A DNA stretch of 64,000 nt from DATBAT01 sp963824805 (GCA_963824805.1 CAWGQZ010000015.1:1-64000), one strand, 5' to 3'; positions 1 through 8,691 are shown, numbered from the stretch's first letter. Numbers and translations: made by a program. The notes: generated by a model not told the origin, from the letters alone.

Positions 1-620
1 CCGTCTCCCTGGTTCAGGCGCTTGCCGTTCAGGTCGACAGAGCCTTTGGCTATCTGCAACCATGCGTGACGGCCGCTGGTTAGCTTGTGATCGACCGAGT
101 CTCCCGGCTCCAGGAGCGAGACGTAGAGCTTGGCATCCTGATGGATGGTGACCGATCCGTTCTCGCCGTTCGGCGATGCAATCAGTCGGAGCTTACCGCG
201 CTTTTCCCCGGCGGAAAATTCTTTCTGCTCGTAGCCGGGTTTGTGGCCTTGTTTATCGGGCATGATCCATATTTGCAAAAGATGCACCGATTCTTCCCGT
301 GACGGATTTGCCTCGCTATGGCGGATACCAGTACCCGCGCTCATGCGCTGCCCGTCGCCCGGGCGGATCACTGATCCGGTGCCGAGGCTGTCCTTGTGCT
401 CCAGCGCTCCCTCGAGAACATAGGTGATGATTTCCATGTCGCGATGGGGATGCGTGGGAAAACCGTGGCCAGGCAGCACCCAGTCTTCATTGATGACCCG
501 CAGGGACCGGAATCCCATGTGCTTCGGGTCGTAATAATCCGAGAAGGAAAAGCTGTGTTTTGTATTGAGCCAGCCGTGGTTGCCGCCACCGCGTTCTTCA
601 CTGCGTCTCAGGGTAATCAT
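1..620 (-). CDS. Pirin family protein (3' end outside window)
   Basis: Reading down from the ATG at 620 gives an open frame to the window edge, about 206 residues with no stop, so the C-terminus is missing. The protein starts MITLRRSEERGGGNHGWLNT, the classic pirin N-terminus. It continues with the cupin metal-site segment HPHRDMEI and, further on, GTGIRHSE. Pirins are bicupin iron proteins; some members act as quercetin 2,3-dioxygenases and others as redox-sensing regulators, and the sequence does not tell which applies here. A good ribosome site, AGGAG, lies about 8 nt upstream of the ATG on the minus strand, which fixes the start. The gene stands alone, 130 bp from the end of the next minus-strand gene. 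Confidence 0.9.
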   Translation of the reverse strand, partial: MITLRRSEERGGGNHGWLNTKHSFSFSDYYDPKHMGFRSLRVINEDWVLPGHGFPTHPHRDMEIITYVLEGALEHKDSLGTGSVIRPGDGQRMSAGTGIRHSEANPSREESVHLLQIWIMPDKQGHKPGYEQKEFSAGEKRGKLRLIASPNGENGSVTIHQDAKLYVSLLEPGDSVDHKLTSGRHAWLQIAKGSVDLNGKRLNQGD

Positions 621-750
621 TAGAAACTCCTCGTTATAACGACTATTTAGATGAAGAACAGTGGAAAAAGATTCAGGGGGCTCGGCGACGGAGCTCATCG
701 GATCAGGTTCAGTTTCTGACTCTGCCGGCAGGCAAACAGTAGTGTCCGCC

Positions 751-2517
751 CTACGGGGCTACCAAGGGCAGCACCAGCGCCGACGGGTGCGCGGCGTCGT
801 GGTAAATGGTGTTGGTCGCCGGTAGCGACTTCTGGGCTGTCGCCTGGTCTTCGCCGGTATTCATGTTGCGGTCAAAGCGGGGGAAGTTGCTGCTGGAAAC
901 CTCCAGGCGGAGCATGTGTCCCTTGCGGAAGACGTTGCTAGTCGACCAGAGATCGATGTTGAGCTTGTAGGCTTCGCCGGGATTGAGCAGGGTTGGAGTC
1001 TCCTGCGAGTCGCGGTAGCGGGCGCGGAGGATTCCCTCGGTCAGGTTTTGGGCGAAACCGTCGGGGCCGACGTCGACCAGCTTGGCGGTGAAGTCTGTGT
1101 CTACTGCGGACGAGGACGCATAGAGTTCGAGCGTGACTGGGCCGGTGACCTCAGTGTCCTGCGCGAAAGCGGGGGTGGAATAGACCAGAACGTCATCGCG
1201 GGATTCCGCCTGCCGCTGGTCGCGTGCCCCGGGCTCGATATGAGTGGAATCGCAACATAGCGGGCCGCCGATGGTGGGCACCGGGTTCGAAGGATCGTAG
1301 ACGTAGTGATCGGAGGGTTCAGTTTTTGGCGCCACGGCAGATAGCGCACCGTCTCCCCGCAGAGAGTTGGCCTTGCCCGCCGAGTGCAGAAAATATTTTG
1401 TGGATTTTGCACGGGCCAGCGGCCAGTCGTCTTCATCGCGCCAGGCGTTTGCACCCATCACGAAGATACGAACCGGTTTCGGTTTGGCAAATTGGTTTTG
1501 CACGCCATGAAACAGATACTCGTACCAATCGAGGGTGATGCTATCTTCCTCGAGTTCCTCTGCCGCGGGTCCGAAATCGACATCACCGACTTTACGCGGG
1601 CCACCGGCATGTCCGCCGATGGTGACCACCATGTGCTGTCCAGCCCTGGCCGCGGGGCCTCCGTGGGCTTTGATTCCCATGTAATTGCGCAGAGATCCGC
1701 CCTGGAAAATGTCGTACCAGGCAACGATATGAAGAGCGGGAACGTTGATGTCGGCGAAGTGATCTTCAATTGACCAGCGTTTCCAGTAGTCGTCGTAGTT
1801 AGGGTGGGCAAGCCAATCCAGAAAATAGGGAGCGATGGTCTGGGTCAGGCTGTTTCCAACCTCGATTCGCGAGAAATTGAACAACGGATAGTTGTTGAGC
1901 GGCAAGGTCCATTGTCCGACTCGGGCGTTGGTATTTTTGGCGATGTAGTGGTTCAGCGTGTCTTGCGCCAGGCCCGATCCCCATGATTCGTTGAACCACT
2001 GCTCAAAGGCGCCGCTCTGATACGTCCAGCCATCGTGATAGTTGCTGGCGGTGACGACCGGGCAGATGCCGGCGAGGTGCGGCGGGTGGGCAATGGCGGC
2101 GAGCATCTGTGTTGCGCCGACATAAGATCCGCCCCACATGCCTACCTTCCCATTTGAATAAGGCAATGCGGCCGCCCATTCGACGGTGTCGTATCCGTCG
2201 TCCGATTCGTTTTTGAAAGTGTAGAAGTCGCCCTCAGACGTATAGCGGCCGCGCGTGTCCTGCACGATCACCACAAAGCCGCGCGCCGCGGCGCGGTAAC
2301 CGAAGTCGGTGCCGCCGCGCTTGTCGTAGGGCGTGCGTTGCAGGATCACCGGGAATTTTCCGTCGGACTTCGGGCGATAGATGTCGGCGCGGAGGGTAAC
2401 CCCGTCGCGCATTTTGGCGGCGACGCCGCGTTCGACGATCACGTTGTTGCTTTCGGCGGCGCTGGCGAAGGAGGCGAGGATCAGAGGAAGAAAGAGAATT
2501 CGCAGGACTCGATTCAT
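751..2517 (-). CDS. CocE/NonD family hydrolase (X-Pro dipeptidyl-peptidase S15-like), secreted
   Basis: 588 residues. A signal peptide is clear: a hydrophobic run at residues 5-20 ending in ASFASA before AESN. Next comes an alpha/beta-hydrolase domain with the nucleophile elbow GMWGGSYVGATQ (Ser near residue 132), typical of the CocE/NonD and S15 families. The C-terminal third has the jelly-roll part of these enzymes (VTGPVTLELYASSSAVDTDF, then a segment with LRLEVSSSNFPRFDRN). Family members cleave esters or amides such as acyl-proline bonds; the substrate here is unknown, but export suggests hydrolysis of external or periplasmic compounds. No obvious Shine-Dalgarno precedes the ATG. Length is normal for the family. 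It has no operon partner; the GNAT gene upstream is separated by 42 bp on the same strand. Confidence 0.88.
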   Translation of the reverse strand: MNRVLRILFLPLILASFASAAESNNVIVERGVAAKMRDGVTLRADIYRPKSDGKFPVILQRTPYDKRGGTDFGYRAAARGFVVIVQDTRGRYTSEGDFYTFKNESDDGYDTVEWAAALPYSNGKVGMWGGSYVGATQMLAAIAHPPHLAGICPVVTASNYHDGWTYQSGAFEQWFNESWGSGLAQDTLNHYIAKNTNARVGQWTLPLNNYPLFNFSRIEVGNSLTQTIAPYFLDWLAHPNYDDYWKRWSIEDHFADINVPALHIVAWYDIFQGGSLRNYMGIKAHGGPAARAGQHMVVTIGGHAGGPRKVGDVDFGPAAEELEEDSITLDWYEYLFHGVQNQFAKPKPVRIFVMGANAWRDEDDWPLARAKSTKYFLHSAGKANSLRGDGALSAVAPKTEPSDHYVYDPSNPVPTIGGPLCCDSTHIEPGARDQRQAESRDDVLVYSTPAFAQDTEVTGPVTLELYASSSAVDTDFTAKLVDVGPDGFAQNLTEGILRARYRDSQETPTLLNPGEAYKLNIDLWSTSNVFRKGHMLRLEVSSSNFPRFDRNMNTGEDQATAQKSLPATNTIYHDAAHPSALVLPLVAP

Positions 2518-2559
2518 GGCGCAGGAAAGACTATCAGATTTCGAGCGCGACGCACTCTC

Positions 2560-3216
2560 TCAGGCGAGTTCAACCAGCGATCGCTTTTGCTTGCCATCGC
2601 TATCGAAATTGGCGGGATCCAACCATCGCTCAAACGCGGCTTTGCGCGCGGGCCATTCCGAGTCCAGCATGGAGAACCAGGCCGTATCCCGATTGCGGCC
2701 CTTGATGATCATGTGCTGGCGAAAGATTCCTTCGAAGCTGAAACCCAGTCGCAAGGCGGCACGCCGGGAGGGAGCGTTCAGTGAATTACACTTCCATTCG
2801 TAGCGCCGGTATCCGAGATCGTCGAAGATGTAACGCGCCATCAGATACATGGCTTCCGTAGCACCCACGGTTCGCTGCAGGGAAGGGGTGAAAAGGATGT
2901 TGCCTACCTCGATGACTCGGTGCGGGGGTTCGATGCGGAGGTAGGAGGCATAGCCCAGCGCTTTTCCAGCTTGATTGTCCAGGATGGCAAAGAAGACCAT
3001 GTCCTGCGATTCAGCCTTCTGTCTCAGACTTGCGGTGAAGGCTTCCTGGTTGGGGAACGGGCCGTCGAAGAGGTAGTCCCAAACAAACTCTTGGTTTTTA
3101 CCGTGGGTGCCGGCGTAAAGGTCTTTGGCGTGGGCCTCGGCATCAAGCGCCACCATTGAGATGACGCGGCCTCGCAGTGGAGTGCGTTGCGGTTTCTCAG
3201 CAGGAGATGTGTTCAT
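2560..3216 (-). CDS. GNAT family N-acetyltransferase (RimJ/RimL-like)
   Basis: About 218 residues. The N-terminal part includes MVALDAEAHAKDLYAGTHG. The GNAT core follows (IEVGNILFTPSLQRTVGATE, then YEWKCNSLNAPSRRAALRLG and FEGIFRQHMIIKGRNRDTAW), the usual signature of RimL-type proteins that acetylate protein N-termini or small amines. The frame is open to a TTG at 3225, but the ATG at 3216 is the more likely start. Neither has a recognisable ribosome site, because the palindromic repeat at 3222-3300 lies immediately upstream. The acceptor substrate cannot be read from the sequence. It could be cotranscribed with the hydrolase downstream (42-bp gap). Confidence 0.85.
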   Translation of the reverse strand: MNTSPAEKPQRTPLRGRVISMVALDAEAHAKDLYAGTHGKNQEFVWDYLFDGPFPNQEAFTASLRQKAESQDMVFFAILDNQAGKALGYASYLRIEPPHRVIEVGNILFTPSLQRTVGATEAMYLMARYIFDDLGYRRYEWKCNSLNAPSRRAALRLGFSFEGIFRQHMIIKGRNRDTAWFSMLDSEWPARKAAFERWLDPANFDSDGKQKRSLVELA

Positions 3217-3221
3217 AAAAA

Positions 3222-3300
3222 CCAATAGCCACCGAGAACACTAAGGTACACGAAGAATTTCCGCCTTGTGTACCTTAGTGGCCTTCGTTCTAGTGGGTTT
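3222..3300. repeat. Inverted-pair dispersed repeat, copy A
   Basis: Two arms of roughly 33 nt face each other. The left arm (about 3222-3256) is the reverse complement of the right arm (about 3265-3300); the best-matching core is CACTAAGGTACAC against GTGTACCTTAGTG. The same arm recurs, more diverged, at 37201-37295 (again an inverted pair) and at 23842-23875 (single arm). It sits between the divergent GNAT gene and hisS and would fold into a long imperfect hairpin. It contains no gene. Function is unknown; it may be a miniature palindromic element. Confidence 0.75.
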
Positions 3301-3371
3301 CACCCTCAGAATCCTGTCTGCTATCATCAAGTTTCGGTCTGTTCCAGCCGCCTCACAATCGCCAAAAGCCA

Positions 3372-4655
3372 ATGATAAAAGCCGTACGAGGAACTCGTGA
3401 CCTATTGCCGCCGGATACGGCATTGTGGAACTTTGTCGAAGACAAGGTGCGCGCCGTGTGCCGCGCCTACAACTTCCACGAAATCCGCACTCCTATTTTT
3501 GAAGAGACCCAGTTGTTCGCGCGCGGGGTAGGAGAAGAAACCGACATCGTCTCCAAGGAAATGTACACCTGGGAAGACCGCGGACGCGCCGCCAGCGAGA
3601 AGGGTCAATCGCTCACGCTTCGTCCTGAGAACACCGCCGGCGTGGTACGCGCCTACATCGAGCACCAGCTCGGCGAGCGCGGGTTACAGAAATTGTTCTA
3701 TATCGGTCCCCAGTTCCGGCGCGAGCGTCCGCAGAAGGGGCGCTACCGCCAGTTCTATCAGATCGGGGCGGAGAGCCTGGGCCCGGCGACGGCGGGCAGC
3801 GAGTCGCCCGTGCGCGACGCGGAAATTCTGGAAATGCTGGCGACCCTGCTCGACCGGTTGGGGATCACTGATTGGAATCTTGAGCTAAATTCCGTTGGCT
3901 GTCCCAACGATCGCGCTGCCTACAACGAAGCATTGCGCAAAGCATTGGAGCCGGTAGCGGCGTCGATGTGTGTCGATTGTAAACGCAGGGCCGTGACTAA
4001 TCCGCTGCGCGTCTTCGATTGCAAAGTGCCCGAGGATCAGCCGATCATTGACACCCTTCCGCGAATCAGCCAGTTTCTGGATGAGCCCTGCCGCAAGCAT
4101 TTCCAGGCAGTGCAAGAAATTCTGACGGCTGTTGGTGTACCCTACCGGCTCAACGATCGTCTGGTACGTGGTCTCGACTATTACACGCGTACCGCTTTCG
4201 AGTTCACTCATGGCGCTTTGGGTGCCCAGAATGCAATTCTTGGTGGTGGTCGTTATGACGGACTCTCCGAAGCCCTCGGAGGCCCGCCTGCGCCCGGCAT
4301 TGGATTCGCCATCGGCGAAGACCGCCTGGTGCTGGCTTTGAAACAGACTGCCGAATCGGTCCAAGCCAAGCCGGACGTATATATCGCGCCACTCGGTGCC
4401 GGAATGAATCGCGAGTCGGCCCGGTTGGCGCGGGAACTACGGCATCAAGATCTAGTCGTCGAGTTGGGCGATGAATCCTTTCGGCTGAAGAAGTCTTTTG
4501 AAACCGCCGACAAACTGGGGGCCCGCTTCGCCCTGATCGTAGGCGAGAATGAGGTCAACTCCGGTAATTTCGCGTTGAAAAATCTGCAGAGTGGCGAGCA
4601 GGTTTCGGTGCCAAGACTAGACCTGGCAACCAGAATAAGTCGTCTAGAGACGTAG
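3372..4655 (+). CDS. hisS: Histidyl-tRNA synthetase
   Basis: 427 residues, normal for bacterial class II HisRS, which charges tRNA-His in the cytoplasm. The N-terminus MIKAVRGTRDLLPPD matches the conserved start. Motif 2 appears as GPQFRRERPQKGRYRQFYQ, the histidine A box as LVRGLDYYTRTAFEF and motif 3 as GGGRYDGL with GIGFAIGEDRL. The C-terminal anticodon-binding domain begins near residue 330 (DVYIAPLGAGMN). It is followed after 89 bp by dusB on the same strand, so two translation-related genes are adjacent. The stop codon lies inside an 11-bp stem-loop (see 4646-4670). Confidence 0.97.
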   Translation: MIKAVRGTRDLLPPDTALWNFVEDKVRAVCRAYNFHEIRTPIFEETQLFARGVGEETDIVSKEMYTWEDRGRAASEKGQSLTLRPENTAGVVRAYIEHQLGERGLQKLFYIGPQFRRERPQKGRYRQFYQIGAESLGPATAGSESPVRDAEILEMLATLLDRLGITDWNLELNSVGCPNDRAAYNEALRKALEPVAASMCVDCKRRAVTNPLRVFDCKVPEDQPIIDTLPRISQFLDEPCRKHFQAVQEILTAVGVPYRLNDRLVRGLDYYTRTAFEFTHGALGAQNAILGGGRYDGLSEALGGPPAPGIGFAIGEDRLVLALKQTAESVQAKPDVYIAPLGAGMNRESARLARELRHQDLVVELGDESFRLKKSFETADKLGARFALIVGENEVNSGNFALKNLQSGEQVSVPRLDLATRISRLET

Positions 4656-4670
4656 CGAAGCTACGTCTCT
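4646..4670. repeat. Perfect 11-bp stem-loop over the hisS stop codon
   Basis: The left arm AGAGACGTAGC (4646-4656) and right arm GCTACGTCTCT (4660-4670) are perfect complements around a GAA loop, and the hisS TAG at 4653-4655 lies in the left arm. No T-tract follows on the plus strand (GGCGCTCAAAAAA), so it is not a standard intrinsic terminator. It could be a degenerate terminator, an mRNA-end stabiliser or a short palindromic repeat. Confidence 0.7.
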
Positions 4671-4744
4671 GGCGCTCAAAAAATACTCCTCGGCGCGACT
4701 AGAGTTTCCGGTGGATTTACCTCGACCAAGTTAAGATATCCCCA

Positions 4745-5830
4745 GTGCGTAAATACTTCGAAAATCCGGTGCCGGACCGGACAGAACAGCGGCCCGCCCC
4801 CACCCAGGCCGCGGTTCCGGCTAGTGTCTCGCTTGGCGCGGTTACCATCGCCCCGGCCACGGTCCTTGCGCCTATGGCCGGTGTTACCGACACGGTTTTC
4901 CGCCGCTTCATCCGCAACCTGACCGGATGCGGGTTGATCATGACCGAATTCACTTCGGCGGACGGCATTCTCCGTGGCAAGGACAAAAAGGCCAAGCGCT
5001 ACCTCCATTTCTACGAGGACGAGCATCCCATTTCAGCCCAACTTTTTGGAAGCGATCCGTCAGTGATGGCGCAAGCCGCCAGCATGGTGGAAGATCTGGG
5101 CTTCGACCTCGTTGATCTGAATCTTGGCTGCCCCGCCAAGAAGGTTGTGAAGTGCAACGGTGGCTCGGGTCTGCTCCGCGACCTGCCGGCGATCGGCAAG
5201 ATTTTTGAAGCAGTGCGCAAATCCGTGACCATTCCCTTCACAGTAAAGTTCCGCGCGGGGTGGAGCGACGATGAGATTGTCTGTGTCGAACTGGCCAAGA
5301 TAGCCGAAGACTGCGGACTTTGCGCTGTGGCCCTGCATGCCCGTACCCGTGAGCAAGGCTATTCCGGCCAGGCGCGGTGGGAATGGATCGCGGCCATCAA
5401 ACAGGCGGTCAAAATTCCCGTTATCGGCAACGGCGATATCCGTACCCCGATGGATGCTGCCGCGATGGTGGCCCAGACCGGTTGCGATGCGGTCATGATT
5501 GGACGCACCGCACCCTCCAATCCGTGGATCTTCCGCCAGATCGCCGAGTACACAGCCACAGGGCGGTTCGAAGAACCTAGCGAAGCCGACCGCTACCAGA
5601 TGATCCGAACTTATTTCCAGATGTTGGTGGAAGAGGGAATTCCTGACGCTGCCGGGAAAATGAAGCAATTCGCATCCTGGTTCACCCACGGAGTTCCGGG
5701 CGGAGCATGCCTACGTAAAGAAATTTACGAAGCCAAAGACGCGCCCGAGATCCTGCGGCGTGTGGAAGCTTTCTTTGAGCACCGACTTGGACTGGTTGCG
5801 CAGAACCTCCTGCAACCTCAAGCCCTGTAG
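4745..5830 (+). CDS. dusB: tRNA-dihydrouridine synthase (DusB type)
   Basis: 361 residues from a GTG start. It is an FMN-dependent TIM-barrel enzyme that reduces uridine to dihydrouridine in tRNA. Family landmarks run in order: LAPMAGVTD (41-49), LNLGCPAKKVV with the catalytic Cys at about 129, VKFRAGW, LHARTREQGYSGQA, VIGNGDI, and MIGRTAPSNPW. The N-terminal 30 residues, rich in Pro, Gln and Ala, precede the barrel and are longer than usual, so a later start is possible but I see no better codon. It lies 89 bp behind hisS on the same strand. DusB is the commonest assignment for single-copy bacterial Dus proteins of this type. Confidence 0.93.
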   Translation: MRKYFENPVPDRTEQRPAPTQAAVPASVSLGAVTIAPATVLAPMAGVTDTVFRRFIRNLTGCGLIMTEFTSADGILRGKDKKAKRYLHFYEDEHPISAQLFGSDPSVMAQAASMVEDLGFDLVDLNLGCPAKKVVKCNGGSGLLRDLPAIGKIFEAVRKSVTIPFTVKFRAGWSDDEIVCVELAKIAEDCGLCAVALHARTREQGYSGQARWEWIAAIKQAVKIPVIGNGDIRTPMDAAAMVAQTGCDAVMIGRTAPSNPWIFRQIAEYTATGRFEEPSEADRYQMIRTYFQMLVEEGIPDAAGKMKQFASWFTHGVPGGACLRKEIYEAKDAPEILRRVEAFFEHRLGLVAQNLLQPQAL

Positions 5831-5855
5831 GCTTTCAGAATTCCCTTTCCAGCCT

Positions 5856-7070
5856 TCACTCTCCTACACCGGCCTTGCTAGCCAATCCTAGGTCGCGATC
5901 AAGGGGCTTGATTTGTAACAGCATTCTCTGCACGGAGCTTGCCAGCTCGGGTGCGGAATGGATAGGGAATACGGTTCCGTGGAGGTCGCGAGTTAGAAGA
6001 TGAATGGCGTCTGGGAACTCCCCACCGCGCATGAACCCGGGGAAATATTCCAGGTAGAAGAAACGCCGGCCGCCGCCTTCCAAAGTTTTTAAGGCTTCTT
6101 TCGGAACCTTCTTGTCGAAACGACAACTGGGCCCGAGGAAGATCACAGCGTCCGATGGGACTTCCCTGGTTAGTTCCTCCTGGCTAAGCCGGGCGAGCAT
6201 CTCGGATTGGGCATTGCTTTCCAGCGCCTGCGCGGGAACCGTGGCCATCTCTGTTTTACGCAAAGTCTCGGCCAGGCGGTCGAGCGACTTGAAATTGAAA
6301 TTTTCATCACGAAACAGTTCCTTCTGCTGGCCCAGATTGAACGCCACCACCCGCAGCGATGAATACGGAATCTGCCTCACTACAGAAAGTAAGGTCTCGA
6401 GAAGGAACAGGCGGTCCCAGGCATAGAGTTTGACCGAACGCTGATTCATGGGAGCCGCATGCATCAGGATGGTCAGACGCAAGCCAGAATTGTCGCTGAC
6501 AGGCTTGCCGTCCCAGGGTACCAGCGTGGTGGGTAAAACAGTGTTCGTTCCAAGTGCCAGAGGAACACCGTGCTCCCGGCGGTTTCGCTCGACTTCCACG
6601 GGCCAATGCCTGCGGAAGGTTTTACCGATTTCATCGACGACCAGGAGCTCAACCGAATACTTGCCTTCGCCTGCACTGAACGTGCCGCTGACCTGAGCTG
6701 ACAGCTTGTTGAGAATTCCTGGAGGTGTTTTGGCTTGTATTTCAGGCGGAACGGGCTGCAAGCGATAAAGCTGTCGTAAGAGCACTGGATGGGTGCCTTC
6801 AGCCTTAATCCTCAACAAGATCGCCAGGCCCGAACCGGGCTGAAATTGCGAGAGGCCACAGCCCAGGATGTAATGAATATCGAAACGGAAGGCAAAATCG
6901 AGTTCCGGCTTCAGATGCTGCAGGTCGCATTTCAGGCCGTCGCCGGTCTTGAGCGTAGCCTCGAATAAATGGTTTACAGCGGCCTGCTCATTGGCAGGCA
7001 CAAACTCCTGCGCTCTCGCCGAGACGGCAAGCATTAACGTCACAGACACCAAGGAGATAACGCAACGCAC
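5856..7070 (-). CDS. Secreted protein of unknown function (acidobacterial type)
   Basis: 404 residues starting with a clear signal peptide (MRCVISLVSVTLMLAVSARA, then QEF). I do not recognise the family firmly. The middle part reads like a beta-sandwich accessory domain (VSGTFSAGEGKYSVELLVVD). The second half (about residues 200-380) resembles a degenerate von Willebrand A or Rossmann-type fold: LRLTILMHAAPMNQRS, a helix around LFLLETLLSVVRQIPYSS, LRVVAFNLGQ, then DAVIFLGPS. No MIDAS triad of the DxSxS form is visible. It is convergent with dusB (25 bp) and divergent from the zap operon across 310 bp. Export to the periplasm or beyond is the only function-related property I can support. Confidence 0.8.
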   Translation of the reverse strand: MRCVISLVSVTLMLAVSARAQEFVPANEQAAVNHLFEATLKTGDGLKCDLQHLKPELDFAFRFDIHYILGCGLSQFQPGSGLAILLRIKAEGTHPVLLRQLYRLQPVPPEIQAKTPPGILNKLSAQVSGTFSAGEGKYSVELLVVDEIGKTFRRHWPVEVERNRREHGVPLALGTNTVLPTTLVPWDGKPVSDNSGLRLTILMHAAPMNQRSVKLYAWDRLFLLETLLSVVRQIPYSSLRVVAFNLGQQKELFRDENFNFKSLDRLAETLRKTEMATVPAQALESNAQSEMLARLSQEELTREVPSDAVIFLGPSCRFDKKVPKEALKTLEGGGRRFFYLEYFPGFMRGGEFPDAIHLLTRDLHGTVFPIHSAPELASSVQRMLLQIKPLDRDLGLASKAGVGE

Positions 7071-7386
7071 GACTAGGGTCCGGGTCGAGCCGCGAGCATT
7101 CTACGCTTGAGGCTAAATTCTGCAAGGGCAAAATTTTGCCGCAAAATAGTGAGAAGGCCTGCCCTGCTTGGGTTCTAGCCTGCTCCGGCAGTAGGGAGTC
7201 ACCACCAAGGCGCCCGGCGAAAAAGAGATATCTTGGGGGGCAAATTTCCTTGGTGAACCTTTATGTCGTTCGTGGGTCTTGCTCTCGCCTGAGTCTCAAC
7301 GAAAACCGCTCGAATTAGCGTAGCGTCCACAGCGGTATGAGGGTTATACTGCGCGCTAGTTCGAATCTTTCTCTGGGGAAATGCAA
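7071..7386. other. Divergent intergenic region with palindrome and stem-forming segments
   Basis: No gene is visible in about 310 bp. It holds a perfect 14-bp palindrome, GGCAAAATTTTGCC (7127-7140). Nested complementary segments follow (CCCTGCT pairing with AGTAGGG around GCC/GGC) between about 7157 and 7201, and then an 8-bp inverted pair CACCAAGG (7203-7210) / CCTTGGTG (7248-7255). A structured RNA is possible; 6S RNA is often encoded next to zapA, but the fit is not close enough to call it. Confidence 0.35.
7345..7350 (+). promoter_or_regulatory. Probable -10 box for the zapB-like/zapA operon
   Basis: TATACT preceded by GGT, with transcription expected to begin near 7357, some 30 nt before the start codon at 7387. 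The -35 region is poor. Position and composition fit a sigma-70 promoter. Confidence 0.45.
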
Positions 7387-7680
7387 ATGTCAGTCAAGCT
7401 GGAAGAGGTATCTGCGCAGGTTCCTGCCGACGATTTTCAGGCGCTGGAAGAGAAAGTCTATCGCACTATTGAACTATACAAGTCGGCGCGCGAAGCCAAG
7501 ACGGTGATCGAGCGCGACGTGAAGCGGCTGCGCCAGCAACTGGAAGAACGGGAAGACGAGTTCGAAACCATGCGCAAGGAGATGGTCCGCCTGCGCAAGG
7601 AGCGCGAAGAGATTCGCGCCCGCGTCGAAAAGATGCTGCAACAGATCGAGACTCTGGCCGAGGAGCAAGCCGCAAGCTAG
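7387..7680 (+). CDS. Coiled-coil protein, ZapB-like cell-division factor
   Basis: 97 residues, almost entirely charged heptad coiled coil: a Lys/Arg/Glu-rich helix from about residue 15 to 92, for example RDVKRLRQQLEEREDEFE. An ATG at 7381 also opens the frame, but the ATG at 7387 is preferred because GGGGAA (7375-7380) then sits 6 nt upstream. The next gene, 18 bp downstream, is zapA. A small coiled-coil gene directly before zapA is common outside the gammaproteobacteria, and its product is thought to work with ZapA at the FtsZ ring. The name is inferred from position and coiled-coil nature, not from sequence identity. Confidence 0.7.
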   Translation: MSVKLEEVSAQVPADDFQALEEKVYRTIELYKSAREAKTVIERDVKRLRQQLEEREDEFETMRKEMVRLRKEREEIRARVEKMLQQIETLAEEQAAS

Positions 7681-7698
7681 CTTAAGAGGAGCGGAACC

Positions 7699-8034
7699 AT
7701 GGCCACGGCCAGCAAGCACCCCATTGTGAAATCACCCGCCAACGGTAGCGTTCGCGTCGAAATTTTTGATCAAGCCTACAATCTGCGGGGCACCGACCCT
7801 GAATACATCAGCAAACTGGCGGAGTATGTCGATTCCAAGATGCGCGCCGTAGCCGAGCAGACCCACACCGTAGATACTGCGCGCCTGGCGGTACTGGCCG
7901 CCCTCAATATCGCTGACGAATATCATCTGCTGCGGCGCAATCAGGATGGCGGCCAAGTGGAATACCTGAAGCGGGCCCATCATCTTTCGAACGCACTGGA
8001 CGAGGTGCTGGAAGAAGCTCGCAAGGCGAGCTAA
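7699..8034 (+). CDS. zapA: Cell division protein ZapA
   Basis: 111 residues, typical ZapA length. The N-terminal domain carries the family pattern VRVEIFDQAYNLRG, then YISKLAEYVDSKMR and DTARLAVLAALNIADEYHLL, followed by a C-terminal helix likely to form the coiled-coil dimer/tetramer stalk. ZapA bundles FtsZ protofilaments at midcell in the cytoplasm. AAGAGGAG is placed just before the ATG. It is the second gene of a two-gene operon with the coiled-coil protein at 7387. A short GGCGC-TAAAG-GCGCC hairpin lies 13 bp past the stop, at 8047-8061. Confidence 0.93.
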   Translation: MATASKHPIVKSPANGSVRVEIFDQAYNLRGTDPEYISKLAEYVDSKMRAVAEQTHTVDTARLAVLAALNIADEYHLLRRNQDGGQVEYLKRAHHLSNALDEVLEEARKAS

Positions 8035-8046
8035 TCGTGGGCAACA

Positions 8047-8061
8047 GGCGCTAAAGGCGCC
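8047..8061 (+). terminator. Weak hairpin after zapA
   Basis: GGCGC TAAAG GCGCC, a 5-bp GC stem, followed by an interrupted T-rich run (ATTTCCCTTTCATTTT). It may end the zap transcript, but the T-tract is broken, so this is tentative. A second small hairpin, AGCGCT-CGA-AGCGCT, follows at 8083-8097. Confidence 0.35.
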
Positions 8062-8241
8062 ATTTCCCTTTCATTTTGTCGTAGCGCTCGAAGCGCTCCG
8101 CTTCCACGGCGGTGCTGACATGGCAGCAACTGGCTACTCTCTTTTTCCCCCCAGTACGGTTAAGTCCTCGCGGGCCCCGACCAATTCAATTTTCGCGTCT
8201 AGCGCCCTGGCATTGCGCAGCGACTATGATGGATCCCTGCC

Positions 8242-8691
8242 ATGCGAGCCGTCATCCAGCGCGCCAGCCGGGCACAAGTATCGGTGGACAGCGAACTCTG
8301 CGGAAAGATCGATCGCGGGCTCCTAGTATTTCTCGGAGTTGGAAACTCCGACACTGAGGCGGATGCCGATTACCTTGTCGAAAAGATCCTCGGCCTCCGC
8401 ATCTTCGAGGACCAAACCGGCAAGATGAACCTGTCGGTCGTGGACACCGGTGGAAGCATGCTGGTGGTATCGCAATTCACTCTGTATGGCGATGTTCGCC
8501 GGGGCAAGCGTCCGTCTTTTGATGACGCGGCACCAGCCGACCTGGGACGCCATCTTTACGAGTATTTCGTAGAAAAGGTCCGCGCAGCGAGCATGGTGTG
8601 CGAGACTGGACGGTTCCGGGCCATGATGAAAGTGGAACTTGTGAATGACGGGCCAGTCACCATCCTTCTCGACTCAGCTAAGGTGTTCTAA
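8242..8691 (+). CDS. dtd: D-aminoacyl-tRNA deacylase
   Basis: 149 residues, the usual DTD size. It starts MRAVIQRASRAQVSVD, the conserved N-terminus, and carries both active-site signatures: SQFTL at 77-81 and NDGPVT at 135-140. DTD hydrolyses D-amino acids (and glycine) wrongly attached to tRNA, a cytoplasmic proofreading step. The usual GR(R)PSF motif is seen as GKRPSF at 88-93. It stands 207 bp behind zapA, with no strong ribosome site visible before the ATG. Confidence 0.95.
   Translation: MRAVIQRASRAQVSVDSELCGKIDRGLLVFLGVGNSDTEADADYLVEKILGLRIFEDQTGKMNLSVVDTGGSMLVVSQFTLYGDVRRGKRPSFDDAAPADLGRHLYEYFVEKVRAASMVCETGRFRAMMKVELVNDGPVTILLDSAKVF

Noticed and set aside
8035..8241. 6S RNA between zapA and dtd
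   Set aside because: Two small GC hairpins only; no 6S-like closing stem and central bubble that I could follow. Left as unknown.
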